Source of the DNA: Aristolochia californica
Taxonomy: Eukaryota; Streptophyta; Magnoliopsida; Piperales; Aristolochiaceae
Assembly: GCA_029961685.1 (NCBI GenBank)
Contig: JARWKL010000016.1
Coordinates: 7,332,358 to 7,396,357 of the forward strand
Direction of reading: 5' to 3'
Length of the DNA: 64,000 nucleotides
Below the pieces are notes generated by a model. The model worked only from the letters and a program-made list of their open reading frames with translations. It was not told the origin of the DNA and did no database searches. Below are positions 11,241 to 26,000 of this stretch, one piece after another; within the stretch, counting starts at the first letter, position 1, and each line of letters opens with the position of its first letter. The position numbers and the translations under genes are program-made.

Positions 11241-14200
11241 GTAGAAAAAATCAAATTTTCAAGTGGTTGGATATTTACCAGAGCCAAACAACCCTGTTTT
11301 TGCCTATCCTTAAAAATGACAGACCCTTTTTGGAACTATCTCACTCAGTATTTGTGCATTTTCATCTTGGATGCCCAAATTTGTTTTCAGATCCAAACTT
11401 GAGTTTTCACTCTCTCATTTTTTCACGTAAACAAAAAAGATATTAAGGCATAACAAAATGAAAATTTTCATGTAGGCAAAAAAAAATTTGAAAATTATTT
11501 CGTGCACTAAAAATGAACTCCAAGGTTTTATTATCCATGTTTGGGAGATTCCACAAGTACAACCCCTTATAAATAGCTAGGTGGAATTTTATTGGAAAAG
11601 GACTTGAAACTGTTCCTAACATGCTTTAAATGTGGTGGATATGCATGCCAAAAACATGTTGAGGATGCAAGTGGACGTAATGATCCAAAAATTTGAAGGA
11701 GTGGAAAAAATTAACTTCACAAGTGGTTGGATAGTTACCAGAGCATACCAACCCATTTTTTGCCTTCCCTTAAAAATCACAGATACTTTTTGGAACTATC
11801 TCTCTCAGCATTTGTGCATTTCCATCTTCGATGCTCAAATTTTTTTTCAGATCCAAACTTGAGCTTTCACTCTCCCATTTTCTCTCGTAAACAAAAAAGA
11901 TATTAAGGCATAACAAAATAAAAATTTTAGAGTTCATGTATGCAAAAAAAATTTGGAAATTATTTCACCCACTAAAAATGAAATCCAAGGTTTTGTTATC
12001 CATTTTTGGGTGATTCCACTAGTACAACCCCTAACAATAAGCTTGGTGGAATTTTATAGGAAAGGGACTTGTAACTGATCCTAACAAGCTTTAAATGTGC
12101 TGGATATGCATGCTAGAAACATGTTGAGGATGCAAGTGGTCCAAATGATCCAAAACTTTCAAGGAGTGGAAAAAATCAAATTCTTAAGTGGTTGGATAAT
12201 TACCAGAGCCAAACAACCCAGTTTTTGCCTATCCTTAAAAAGCTACACATACTTTTTGGAACTATCTCTCTCAGCAATTGTGCATTTCCATCTTGTATGG
12301 TCAAATTTGTTTTCAGAACCAAACTTGAGCTTTCAGTTTTCCATTTTTTCACGTAAACAAAAAAGATATTAAGGCATTACAAAATAAAAATTTTAGAGTT
12401 CATGTATGCAAAAAAAATTTGAAAATTATTTTACGCACTAAAAATGAACTCCAAGGTTTTGTTGTCCATGTTTGGGAGATTCCACTAGTACAACCCCTAA
12501 TAATAAGCTTGGTGGAATTTTATAGGAAAGGGACTTGTAAATTATCCTAACATGCTTTAAATGTAGTGGATATGCCAGAAACATGTTGAGGATGCAAGTG
12601 GGCCTAATGATCCAAAAATTTGAAGGAGTGGAAAAAATCAACTTCTCAAGTGGTTGGATATTTACCAGAGCATACCAATCCATTTTTAGCCTACCCTTAA
12701 AAATCACAGATACTTTTTGGAACTATCTCTCTCAGCATTTGTGCATTTCCATCTTCGATGCTCAAATTTTTTTTCAGATCCAAACATGAGCTTTCACTCT
12801 CCCATTTTCTCTCGTAAACAAAAAAGATATTAAGGCGTAACAAAATAAAAATTTTAGAGTTCATGTATGTAAAAAAAAATTTGGAAATTATTTCACGCAC
12901 TAAAAATGAAATCCAAGGTTTTGTTATCCATGTTTGGGTGATTCCACTAGTATAACCCCTAACAATAAACTTGGTGGAATTTTATAGGAAAGGCACTTGT
13001 AACTGATCCTAACATTTTTTAAATGTGGTCGATATGCCAGAAACATGTTGAGGATGCAAGTGGTCCAAATGATCCAAAAATTTCAAGGAGTGGAAAAAAT
13101 CAAATTCTTAAGTGGTTGGATATTTACTAGAGCCAAACAACCCAATTTTTGCCTATCCTTAAAAATCACAGATACCTTTTGGAACTATCTCACTCAGCAT
13201 TTGTGCATTTCCATCTTGGATGCCCAAATTTGTTTTCAGATCCAAACTTGAGTTTTCACTCTCCCATTTTTTCGAGTAAACAAAAAAGATATTAAGGCAT
13301 AACAAAATGAAAATTTTCATGTACGCAAAAAAAATTTGAAAATTATTTCACGTACTAATAATGAACTCCATGGTTTTATTATCCTTATTTGGGAGATTCC
13401 ACTAGTACAACCCCTAATAAAAAGCTAGGTGGAATTTTAAAGGAAAAGGACTTGAAACTGATCCTTACAGGCTTTAAATGTGGTGGATATGCATGCAGGG
13501 AATATGTTAAGGATGCAAATGGACCTAATGATCCAAAAATTTGAAAATTATTTCACGCACTAAAAATGAACTCCAAGGTTTTGTTATCCATGTTTGGGTG
13601 ATTCCACTAGTACAACCCCTAATAATAAGCTAGGTGGAATTTTATAGGAAAGGGACTTGTAACTGATCCTAACATGTTTTAATATGGTGGATATGCTTGC
13701 CAGAAACATGTTGAGGATGCAAGTGGACCTAATGATCCAAAAATTTCAAGGAGTAGAAAAAATCAAATTCTCAAGTGGTTGGATGTTTACCAGAGTCAAA
13801 CAACCCACTTTTTGCCTATCCTTAAAAATCACAGATATTTTTTTGAACTATCTCTCTCAGCATTTGTGCATTTCCATCTTGGATGCTCAAAATTTTTTTC
13901 AGATCCAAACTTCAGCTTTCACTTTCCTATTTTCTCTCGCAAACAAAAAAGATATTAAGGCATAACAAAATAAAAAATTTAGAGTTCATGAATGCAAAAA
14001 AAAAATTGGAAATTATTTCACACACTAAAAATCAAATCCAAGGTTTTGTTATCCATGTTTGGGAGATTCCACTAATACAACCCCTAATAATAAGCTAGGT
14101 GGAATTTTATAGGAGAGGGACTTGTAACTGATCCTAACATGCTTTAAATGTGGTGGATATGCTTGCTAGAAACATGTTGAGGATGCAAGTGGTCCAAATA

Positions 14201-16381
14201 ATCCAAAAATTTCAAGGAGTGGAAAAAATCAAATTCTCAAGTGGTTGGATATTTACCAGAGCTAAACAACCCACTTTTTGCCTATCCTTAAAAATCACAG
14301 ATACTTTTTGGAACTATCTCTCTCAGCAATAGTGCATTTCCATCTTGGATGGTCAAATTTGTTTTCAGATCCGAACTTGAGCTTTCACTCTCCCATTTTT
14401 TCACGTAAACAAAAAAGATATTAAAGCATTTCAAAATAAAAATTTTAGAGTTCATGTATGCAAAAAAAAATTTAAAAATTATTTCCTGCACTAAAAATGA
14501 ACTCCAAGGTTTTATTATCCATGTTTGGGAGATTCCACAAATACAACCCCTAATAAATAGCTACGTGGAATTTTATAGGAAAAGGACTTGAAACTGATCC
14601 TAACATGCTTTAAATGTGGTGGATATGCATGCCAGAAACATGTTGAGGATACAAGTGGACCTAATGATCCAAAAATTTGAAGGAGTGGAAAAAATCAACT
14701 TCTCAAGTGGTTGGATATTTACCAGAGCTTAACAACCCACTTTTTGCGTACCCTTAAAAATCATAGATACTTTTTGGAACTTTCTCTCTCAGCATTTGTG
14801 CATTTCCATCTTGGATGCTCAATTTTTTTTTCAGATCCAAACTTCAGCTTTCACTCTCCCATTTTCTATCGTAAACAAAAAAGATATTAAGGCATAACAA
14901 AATAAAAATTTTAGAGTTCATGTATGCAAACAAAAATTGGAAATTATTTCACGCACTAAAAATGAAATCCAAGGTTTTGTTATCCATGTTATGGTGATTC
15001 CACTAGTATAACCCCTAACAATAAGCTTGGTGGAATTTTATAGGAAAGGGACTCGTAACTGATCCTAACATTATTTAAATGTGGTGGATATGCCAGAAAA
15101 ATGTTGAGGATGCAAGTGGTCCAAATAATCCAAAAATTTCAAGGAGTGGAAAAAATCAAATTCTCAAGTGGTTGGATATTTACCAGAGCCAAACAACCCA
15201 CTTTTTGCCTATCCTTACAAATCACAGATACTTTTTGAAACGATCTCACTCAGCATTTGTGCATTTCCATCTTGGATGCCCAAAATTTTTTTCAGATCCA
15301 AACTTGAGTTTTCACTCTCCCATTTTTTCACGTAAACAAAAAAGATATTAAGGCATAACAAAATAAAATTTTTAGACTTCATCTACGCAAAAAAAAAATT
15401 GAAAATTATTTCACGCACTAAAAATGTACTCCAAGGTTTTATTATGCATGTTAGGGAGATTCCACTAGTACAACCCCTAATAATATGCTAGGTGGAGTTT
15501 TTTAGGAAAGGGACTTGTAACTGATCCTAACATGCTTTAAATGTGGTCGATATGCATGCCAGAAACATGTTGAGGATGCAAGTGGACCTAATGATCCAAA
15601 AATTTCAAGGAGTAGAAAAAATCAAATTCTCAAGTGGTTGGATATTTACCAGAGCATAACAACCCACTTTTTGCCTATCCTTAAAAGTCACAGATACTTT
15701 TTGGAACTATCTCTCTCAGCATTTGTGCATTTCCATCTTGGATGGTCAAATTTGTTTTCAGATCAAAACTTCAGTTTTCACTCTCCCATTTTCTCTCGTA
15801 AAGAAAAAAGATATTAAGGCATAACAAAATAAAAAATTTAGGGTTCATGTATGCAAAAAAAAATTTGGAAATTATTTCACGCACTAAAAATGAAATCCAA
15901 GGTTTTGTTATCGATGTTTGGGTCATTCCACTAGTACAGCCCCTAATAATAAGCTTGGTGGAGTTTTATAAGAAAGGGACTTATAACTGATCCTAACATG
16001 CTTTAAATGTGGTGGATATGCATGCCAGAAGCATGTTGAGGATGCAAGTGGTCCAAATGATCCCAAAATTTCAAGGAGTGGAAAAAATCAAATTCTCAAG
16101 TGGTTGGATATTTACGAGAGCCAAACAACCCACTTTTTGCCTATCCTTAAAAATCACAGATACTTTTTGGATCTATCTCTCTCAGCAATTGTGCATTTCC
16201 ATCTTGGATGGTCAAATTTGTTTTCAGATCCAAACTTGAGCTTTCACTCTCCCAATTTTTTACGTAAACAAAAAAGATATTAAGGCATAACAAAATAAAA
16301 AATTTAGAGTTCTTGTATGCAAAAAAAAATTTAAAAATTATTTCACGCACTAAAAATGAACTCCAAGGTTTTGTTATCCAT
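11241..16381. repeat. Array segment after the 3.9-kb duplication
   Basis: Unit starts are 11539 (465), 12004 (466), 12470 (462), 12932 (455), 13387 (205), 13592 (465), 14057 (466), 14523 (465), 14988 (462), 15450 (466) and 15916 (466), after the 3' part of the unit starting at 11079. The order from 12932 to 14057 echoes that from 6507 to 7166 and from 10420 to 11079, as an older and more diverged copy of the same arrangement. No gene is seen. Confidence 0.85.
13387..13591. repeat. Truncated 205-bp monomer, related third copy
   Basis: Same joint, ccaaaaatttga followed by aaattatttcac, and the same flanking variants (aaaggacttgaaactgatcc, then ttaca). Its sequence is more diverged (gcagggaatatgttaagg). 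It follows a unit starting at 12932 that resembles those preceding the other two short units, so all three probably descend from one deletion event spread by block duplication. Confidence 0.85.
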
Positions 16382-19300
16382 GATAGGGAGATTCCACTAG
16401 TACAACCCCTAATAATAAGCTTGGTGTAATTTTGAAGGAAAGGGACTTGTAACTGATCCTAACATGCTTTAAATGTGGTGGATATGAATGCCAGAAAAAA
16501 GTTGAGAATGCAAGTGGACCTAGTGATCCAAAAATTTAAAGGTGTGCAAAAAATCAAATTCTCAAGTTGGATAGAGCATTACAACCCACTTTTTGCCTAT
16601 CCTAAAAAATCACAAATACTTTTGGAACTATCTCTCTCAGCATTTGTGCATTTCCATCATGGATGCTCAAATTTTTTTTCAGATCCAAACTTGAGTTTTC
16701 ACTCTCCCATTTTTTCACGTAAACAAAAAAGATATTAAGGCATAACAAAATAAAAATTTTAGAGTTCATGTATGCAAAAAAAAATTTGAAAATTATTTCA
16801 CGCACTAAAAATGAACTCCAAGGTTTTATTATCCATGTTTGGGAGATTCCACTAGAACAACCCCTAATAATAAGCTTGGTGTAATTTTAAAGGAAAGGGA
16901 CTTGTAACTGATCCTAACATGCTTTAAATGTGGTGGATATGCATGCCAAAAACAAGTTGAGGATGCAAGTGGACCTAGTGATCCAAAAATTTCAAGGAGT
17001 GGAAAAAATCAAATTCTCAAGTGATTGGATATTTACCAGAGCCAAACAACCCACTTGTTGCCTATCCTTAAAAATCACATATACTTTTTGGAACTATCTC
17101 TCTCAGCAATTGTGCATTTCCATCTTGGATGCCCAAATTTGTTTTCAGATCCAAACTTGAGCTTTCACTCTCCCATTTTTTTCTCGTAAACAAAAAAGAT
17201 ATTCAGGCATAACAAATTAAAAATTTTAGAGTTCATGTATGCAAAAAAAAAAGTTGAAAATTATTTCAGGCACTAAAAATGAACTCCAAGGTTTTGTTAT
17301 CAATGTTTGGGAGATTCCACTAGAACAACCCATAATAATGAGCTTGGTGTAATTTTAAAGGAAAGGGACTTGTAACTGATCCTAACCTGCTTTAAATGTG
17401 GTGGATATGCATGCCAGAAACTAGTTGAGGCTGCAAGTGGACCTAGTGATCCAAAAATTTCAAGGAGTTGAAAAAATCAAATTCTCAAATGATTGGATAG
17501 AGCCAAACAACCCACTTTTTGCCTATCCTTAAAAATCACTGATACTTTTTAGAACTATCTCTCTCAGCATTTGTGCATTTCCAACTTGGATTATCAAATT
17601 TGTTTTCAGATCCAAACTTGAGCTTTCACTCTCCCATTTTCTCTAGTAAACAAAACAGATATTAAGGCATAACGAAATGAAAATTTAAGAGTTCAAGTAT
17701 GCAAAAAAAAATTTGAAAATTATTTCACGCACTAAAAATGAACTCCAAGGTTTTGTTATCTGGGTTTGGGAGATTCCACTAGTACAACCCCTAATAATAA
17801 GCTTGGTGGAATTTTATAGGAAAGGGACATGTAACTGATCCTAACAAGCTTTAAATGTGGTGGATATGCAATCCTGAAACATGTTGAGGATGCAAGTGGA
17901 CCTAATGATCCAAAAATTTCAAGTAGTGGAAAAAATCAAATTCCCAGGTGATTGGATATTAACCAGATCCAAAGAACCCACTTTTTGCCCATCCTTAAAA
18001 ATCACAGATAGTTTTTGGAACTGTCTCTCTCAGCATTTGTGCATTTCCATCTTGGATTATCAAATTTGTTTTCAGATCCAAACTTCAGCTTTCACTCTCC
18101 CATTTTTTCACTTAAACAAAAAAGATATTAAAGGCATAACAAAATGAAAATTTTAGAGTTGATGTATGCAAAAAAAAATTTGAAAATTATTTCACGAACT
18201 AAAAATTAACACCATGGTTTTGTTATCCATGTTTGGAAGATTCCACTAGTACAACTCCTAATAATAAGCTCGGTGGAATTTTATAGGAAAGGGACTTGTA
18301 ACTGATCCTAACATGCTTTAAATGTGGTGGATATGCATGTCAGAAACATGTTGAGGATGCAAGTGGACCTAATGATCCAAAAATTTCAAGGAGTGGAAAA
18401 AATCAAATTCTCAAGTGGTTGGATATTTACCAGAGGACAACAACCCACTTTTTGCCTATCCTTAAAAATCACAGATACTTTTTGGAACTATCTCTCTCAG
18501 CATTTGTGCATTTCCATCTTGGATGCTCAAATTTGTTTTCAGACCCAAACTTCAGTTTTCATTCTCCCATTTTCTCACATAAAGAAAAAAGATATTAAGG
18601 CAAAACAAAATAAAAATTTTAGAGTTCATGTATGCTAAAAATATTTGAAAATAATTTCATCCACTAAAAATGAAATCTAAGGTTTCGTTATCGATGTTTG
18701 GGTGATTCCACTAGTGCAACCCCTAATAATAAGCTTGGTGGAATTTTATAGGAAAGGGACTTGTAACTGATCCTAACATGCTTTAAATGCGGTGGATATG
18801 TATGCCAGAAGCATGTTGAGGATGCAAGTGGTCGAAATGATCCAAAAATTTCATGGAGTGGAAAAAATCAAATTCTCAAGTGGTTGGATATTTACCAGAG
18901 CCAAACAACCCACTTTTTACCTATCCTTAAAAATCACAGATACTTTTTGGAACTATCTCACTCAGCATTTGTGCATTTCCATCTTGGATGCCCAAATTTT
19001 TTTCAGATCCAAACTAGAGTTTTCTCTCTCCCATTTTTTCACGTAAACAAAAAAGAAATTAAGGCATAACAAAATGAAAATTTTAGAGTTCATGTACGCA
19101 AAAAAAAATTTGAAAATTATTTCACGCACTAAAAATGAACTCCAAGGTTTTATTATCCATGTTTGGGAGATTCCACTAGTACAACCCCTAATAATAAGTT
19201 AGGTGGAATTTTATAGGAAATGGACTTGTAACTGATCCTAACAAGCTTTAAATGTGGTGGATGTGCATGCGAGAAACATGTTGAGGATGCAAGTGGACCT

Positions 19301-20087
19301 AATGATCCAAAAATTTCAAGGAGTGGAAAAAATCAAATTCTCAAGTGGTTGGATATTTACCAGAGCATAAAACCCTCTTTTTGCCTCTTCTTACAAATCA
19401 CAGATACTTTTTGGAACTATCTCTCTCAGCATTTGTGCATTGCCATCTTGGATGCTCAAATTTGTTTTCAGATCCAAACCTCAGTTTTCATTCTCCCATT
19501 TTCTCTCATAAACAAAAAAGATATTAAGGCATAACAAAATAAAAATTTAAGAGTTCATGTATGGAAAAAAAAATTTGGAAATTATTTCACGCACTAAAAA
19601 TGAACTCCAAGGTTTTGTTATCCACGTTTGGGAGATTCCACTAGTACAACCCCTAATAATAAGCTTGGTTGAATTTTTTAGGAAAGGGACTTGTAACTAA
19701 TCCTAACATGCTTTAAATGTGGTGGATATGCCAGAAACATGTTGAGGATGCAAGTGGACCTAATGATCCAAAAATTTCAAGGAGAGGAAAAAATTAAATT
19801 CTCAAGTGGTTGGATATTTTCCAGAGCCAAACAACCCAATTTTTGCCTATCCTTAAAAATCACAGATACTTTTTGGAACTATCTCACACAGCATTTGTGC
19901 ATTTCCATCTTGGATGCCCAAAATTGTTTTCAGATCCAAACTTGAGTTTTCACTCTCCCATTTTTTCACGTAAAAAAAAAAGATATTAAGGCATAACAAA
20001 ATGAAAATTTAAGAGTTCATGTACGCAAAAAAAAAATTGAAAATTATTTCATGCACTAAAAATGAACTCCAAGGTTTTATCATCCAT
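16382..20087. repeat. Array segment related to the 36.8-38.1 kb units
   Basis: Unit starts and lengths: 16382 (455), 16837 (468), 17305 (459), 17764 (467), 18231 (465), 18696 (465), 19161 (465) and 19626 (462). The units starting at 16382 and 17305 lose about 8 bp so that ggatagagc replaces ggatatttaccagagc. The unit starting at 17764 has gcaatcctgaaac. The pair 17305-17764 is closely matched by 37221-37680, with the same order and variants. Many units carry ggtgtaatttt instead of ggtggaatttt. Confidence 0.85.
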
Positions 20088-23000
20088 GTTTTGGAGATTC
20101 CACTAGTACAACCCCCAATAATAAGTTAGGTGGAGTTTTATAGAAAAGGGACCTGTAAGTGATCCTAACATACTTTAAATGTGGTGGATATGCATGCCAG
20201 AAACATGTTGAGGATGCAAGTGGACGCCATGATCCAAAAATTTCAAGGAGTGGAAAAAATCAAATTCTCAAGAAGTGTGATATTTGCCAGAGCATAACAA
20301 CCCACTTTTTGCCTATCCTTAAAAATCACAGATACTTTTTGGAACTATCTCTCTCAGCATTTGTGCTTTTCCATCTTGGATGCTAAAATTTGTTTTCAGA
20401 TCCAAACTTGAGTTTTCAATCTCCCATTTTTCCTTGTCAATAAAAAAGATATTAAGGCATAACAAAATGAAAATTTAAGAGTTATGTATGCAAAAAAAAA
20501 TTTGTAAATTATTTCACGCACTAAAAATCAACTCCATGGTTTAATTATCCATGTTTGGGAGATTCCACTAGTACAACCCCTAATAATAAGCTTGGTGGAA
20601 TTTTAAAGAAAATGGACTTGTAACAGATCCTAACATGGTTTAAATGTGGTGGATATGCATGCCAGAAACATTGTTGAGGATGCAAGTGGACCTAATGATA
20701 AAAAAATTTCAAGGAGTGGAAAAAATCAAATTCTCAAGTGGTTGGATATTTACCAGAGCATAACAACCCACTTTTCGCCTATCTTTAAAAATCACAGATA
20801 CTTTTTGGAACTATCTCTCTCAGCATTTGTGCATTTCCATCTTGGAAGATCAAATTTGTTTTCTAATCCAAACTTGAGCTTTCACTCTCCCATTTTTTCA
20901 CGTAAACAAAAAAGATATTAAGGCATAACAAAATGAAAATTTTAGAGTTCATGTTTGCAAAAAAAATTTGAAAATTATTTCACACACTAAAAATCAACTC
21001 CAAGGTTTTGTTTTCCATGTTTCGGAGATTCCACTAGTACAACCCCTAATAATAAGCTTGGTGGAATTTTATAGGAAAGGGACTTGTAACTGATCCTAAC
21101 ATGCTTTAAATGTGGTGGATATGCCTGCCAGAAACATGTTGAGGATGTAAGTGGACCTAATGATCCAAAAATTTCAAGGAGTGCAAAAAATCAAATTCTC
21201 AAGTTGTTGGATATTTACCAGAGCATAACAACCCACTTTTTTCCTATCCTTAAAAATCACAGATACTTTTTGGAACTATCTCTCTCAGCATTTGTGCATT
21301 TCCATCTTGGATGCTCAAATTTGTTTTCAGATCCAAACTTGAGTTTTCACTCTCCCATTTTTTCTCGTAAACAAAAAAGATATTAAGGCATAACAAAATG
21401 AAAATTTTTGAGTTCATGTATGAAAAAAAAAATTGAAAATTATTCCACCCTCTAAAAATCAACTCCAAGGTTTTGTTATCCATGTTTGGGAGATTCCACT
21501 AGTACAACCCCTAATAATAAGCTTGGTGGAATTTTATAGGAAAGGGACTTGTAACTGATCCTAACATGCTTTAAATGTGGTGGATATGCATGCAAGAAAC
21601 ATGTTGAGGATGCAAGTGGACCTAATGATCCAAAAATTTTAAGTAGTGGAAAAAATCAAATTCTCAAGTGGTTGGATATTTGCCAGAGCCAAACAACCCA
21701 CTTTTTGCCTATACTTAAAAATCACAGATACTTTCTGGAACTATCTCTCTCAGCATTTGTGCATTTCCTTCTTCGATTATCAAATTTGTTTTCAGATCCA
21801 AACTTGAGTTTTCACTTTCCCATTTTTTCACGTAAAAAAAAAAGATATTAAGGCATAACAAAATGAAAATTTTAGAGTTCATGTACGCAAAAAAAAAATT
21901 TGAAAATTATTTCACACATTAAAAATGAACACCAAGGTTTTGTTATCAATGTTTGGGAGATTCCACTAGTACAACCCCTAATAATAAGCTTGGTGGAATT
22001 TTATAGGAAAGGGACATGTAACTGATCCTAACATGCTTTAAATGTGGTGGATATGTATGCCAGAAACATGTTGAGGATGTAAGTGGACCTAATGATCCAA
22101 AAATTTCAAGGAGTGGAAAAAATCAAATTCTCAAGTGGTTGGATACCAGAGCATAACAAACCACTTTTTGCCTATCTTTAAAAATCACAGATACTTATTG
22201 GAACTATCTCTCTTAGCATTTGTGCATTTTCATATTGGATTATCAAATTTGTTTTTTGGTCCAAACTTGAGTTTTCACTCTCCCATTTTTTCACGTAAAC
22301 AAAAAAGATATTAAGGCATAACAGAATGAAAATTTTAGAGTTCATGTTTGAAAAAAAAATTTGGAAATTATTTCACGTACTAAAAATGAACTCCAAGGTT
22401 TTGTTATCCATGTTTGGGAGATTCCACTAGTACAACCCCTAATAATAAGCTTGGCGGAATTTTATAACAAAGGGACTTGTAACTGATCCTAACATGTTTT
22501 AAAAGTGGTGGATATGCATGCCAGAAACATGTTGAGGATGCAAGTGGACCTAATGATCAAAAAATTTCGAGTGAAAAAAAATAAAAATTCTCAAGTGGTT
22601 GGATATTTACCAGAGCTAAACAACCCACTTTTTGCCTATCCTTAAAAATCACAGATACTTTTTGCAACTATCTCTCTCAGCATTTGTGCATTTCCATCTT
22701 GGAAGATCAAATTTGTTTTCTGGTCCAAACTTGAGCTTTCACTCTCCCATTTTTTCACGTAAACAAAAAAGATATTAAGGCATAACTTAATGAAAATTTT
22801 AGACTTCATGTTTGCAAAAAAAATTTGAAAATTATTTCACGCACTAAAAATCAACTCCAAGGTTTTCTTATCCATGTTTCAGAGATTCCACTAGTACAAC
22901 CCCTAATAATAAGCTTGGTGGAATTTTATAGGAATGGGACTTGTAACTGATCCTAACATGCTTTAAATGTGGTGGATATGCCTGCCAAAAACATGTTGAG

Positions 23001-26000
23001 GATACAAGTGGACCTAATGATCCAAAAATTTCAAGGAGTGGAAAAAATCGAATTCTAAAGTGGTTGGTTATTTACCAGTGCATAACAACCCACTTTTTGC
23101 CTATCCTTAAAAATCACAGATACTTTTTGGAACTATCTCTCTCAGCAATTGTGCATTTCCATCTTGGATGGTCAAATTAGTTTTCAGATCCAAACTTGAG
23201 CTTTCACTCTCCCAATTTTTTACGTAAACAAAAAAGATATTAAGGCATAACAAAAGTTTTAGAGTTCATGTTTGCTAAAAAAATTTGAAAATTATTTCAC
23301 GCACTAAAAATCAACTCCAAGGTTTTGTTATCCATGTTTCGGAGATTCCACTAGTACAACCCCTAATAATAAGCTTGGTGGAATTTTATAGGAAAGGGAC
23401 ATGTAACTGATCCTAACATGCTTTAAATGTGGTGGATATGCCTGCCAGAAACATGTTGAGGATGCAAGTGGACCTAATGATCCAAAAATTTTAAGTAATT
23501 GAAAAAATCAAATTCTCAAGTGGTTGGATATTTACCAGAGCCAAACAACCCACTTTTTGCCTATACTTAAAAATCACTGTTACTTTTTGGAACTATCTCT
23601 TTCACCATTTGTGCATTTCCTTCTTGGATTATCAAATTTGTTTTCAGATCCAAACTTGAGTTTTCACTTTCCCATTTTTTCACGTAAAAAAAAAGATATT
23701 AAGGGATAACAAAATGAAAATTTTTGAGTTAATGTATGCAAAAAAAAAAATTTGAAAATTATTTCACACACTAAAAATGAACTCCAAGGTTTTGTTATCA
23801 ATGTTTGCGAGATTCCACTAGTACAAACCCTAATAATAAGCTTGGTGGAATTTTATAGGAAAGGGACATGTAACTGATCCTAACATGCTTTAAATGTGGT
23901 GGATATGGATGCCAGAAACATGTTGAGGATGTTAGTGGGCCTAATGATCCAAAAAGTTTAAGTAGTGGAAAAAATCAAATTCTCAAGTGGTTGGATATTT
24001 AACAGAGCCAAACTACCCACTTTTTGCTTATCCTTAAAAATCACAGATACTTTCTGGAACTATCTCTCTTAGCATTTGTGCATTTCCTTCTTGGATTATC
24101 AAATTTGTTTTCAGATCCAAACTTGAGTTTTCACTTTCCTATTTTTTCACGTAAAAAAAAAGATATTAAGGCGTAACAAAATGAAAATTTTAGAGTTCAT
24201 GTATGCAAAAAAAAATTTGAAAATTATTTCACACACTTTAAATGAACTCCAAGGTTTTGTTATCCATGTTTGGGAGATTCCACTAGTACAACCCCTAATA
24301 ATAAGCTAGGTGGAATTTTAAAGGAAAGGGACTTATAACTGATCCTAACATGCTTTAAATGTGGTGGATATGCATGCCAAAAACATGTTGAGGATGCAAG
24401 TGGACTAATGATCCAAAAACTTCAAGGAGTGGAAAAAATCAAATTCTCAAGTGGTTGGATACTTACCATAGCATAACAACCCACCTTTTGCCTATCTTTA
24501 AAAATCACAGATTCTTATTGGAACTATCTCTCTCAGCATTTGTGCATTTCCATATTGGATTATCAAATTTGTTTTCTGATCCAAACTTGAGTTTTCACTC
24601 TCCCATTTTTTCACGTAAACAAAAAAGATATTAAGGCATAACAGAATGAAAATTTTAGCGTTCATGTTTGAAAAAAAAATTTGGAAATTATTTCACGCAC
24701 TAAAAATGAACTCCAAGGTTTTGTTATCCATGTTTGGGAGATTCCACAAGTACAACCCCTAATAATAAGCTTGGTGGAATTTTATAGGAAAGGGACTTGT
24801 AACTGATCCTAACATGCTTTAAAAGTGGAGGATATGCATGCCAGAAACATGTTGAGGATGCAAGTGGACCTAATGATCCAAAAATTTCACGGAGTGCAAA
24901 AAAATAAAAATTCTCAAGTGGTTGGATATTTACCAGAGCCAAACAACCCACTTTTTGCCTATCCTTAACAATCACAGATACTTATTGGAACTATCTCACT
25001 CAGCATTTGTGCATTTCCATCTTGGATGGTCAAATTTGTTTTCAGATCCAAACTTGAGTTTTCACTCTCCCATTTTTTCACGTAAACAAAAAAGATATTA
25101 GGACATAACAAAATGAAAATTTTAGAGTTCATGTACGCAAGAAAAAAATTGAAAATTATTTGACGACCTAAAAATGAACTCCAAGGTTTTATTATCTATG
25201 TTTGGGTGATTCCACTAGTACAACACCTAATAATAAGTTAGGTGGAGTTTTATAGAGAAGGGACCTGTAACTGATCCAAACATGCTTTAAATGTGGTGGA
25301 TAAGCATGCCAGAAACATGTTGAGGATGCAAATGGACCTAATGATCCAAAAATTTCAAGGAGTGGAAAAAATTAAATTCTCAAGTAGTGTGATATTTTCC
25401 AGAGCATAACAACCCACTTTTTGCCTATCCTTAAAAATCATAGATACTTTTTGGAACTATCTCACTCAGCATTTGTGCTTTTCCATCTTGGGTGCTAAAA
25501 TTTGTTTTTAGATCCAAACTTGAGTTTTCAATCTCCCATTTTTTCTCGCCAACAAAAAAGTTATTAAGGCATAAAAAAATGAAAATTTTAGAGTTATGTA
25601 TGCAAAAAAAAATTTGAAAATTATTTCACGCCCTAAAAATGAACTCCAAGGTCTTATTATCCATGTTTGGGAGATTCCACTAGTACAACCCCTAATAATA
25701 AGCTTGGTGGAATTTTAAAGGAAAGGGACTTGTAATAGATCCTAACATGGTTTAAATGTGGTGGATATGCATGCCAGAAACATGTTGAGGATGCAAGTGG
25801 ACCTAATGATCCAAAAATTTCAAGGAGTGGAAAAAATCAAATTCTCAAGTGGTTGGATATTTTCCAGAGCATAACAACCCACTTTTTGCCTATCTTTAAA
25901 AATCACAGATACTTTTTGGAACTATCTCTCTCAGAATTTGTGCATCTCCATCTTGGAAGATCAAATTTGTTTTCTGATCCAAACTTGAGCTTTCACTCTC

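Larger units (their letters stand above)
3249..16381. repeat. Region with an underlying three-unit pattern, about 1.4 kb
   Basis: Three unit types tend to follow in order. The first has cttgaaactgatcc, acttctcaag and cgatgct; it starts at 3249, 4631, 6041, 8547, 9954, 11539 and 14523. The second begins with gtgattcc and aacaataa; it starts at 3715, 5120, 6507, 7631, 9033, 10420, 12004, 12932 and 14988. The third begins with gagattcc or its variants and is sometimes truncated; examples start at 4170, 5586, 6962, 8086, 9499 and 10875. Repeat spacing is about 1382-1410 bp where no large deletion intervenes. Many units here are 455 bp because of two small losses: atgc in gatatgc(atgc)cag, and agagtt in tttt(agagtt)catg. 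Confidence 0.75.
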
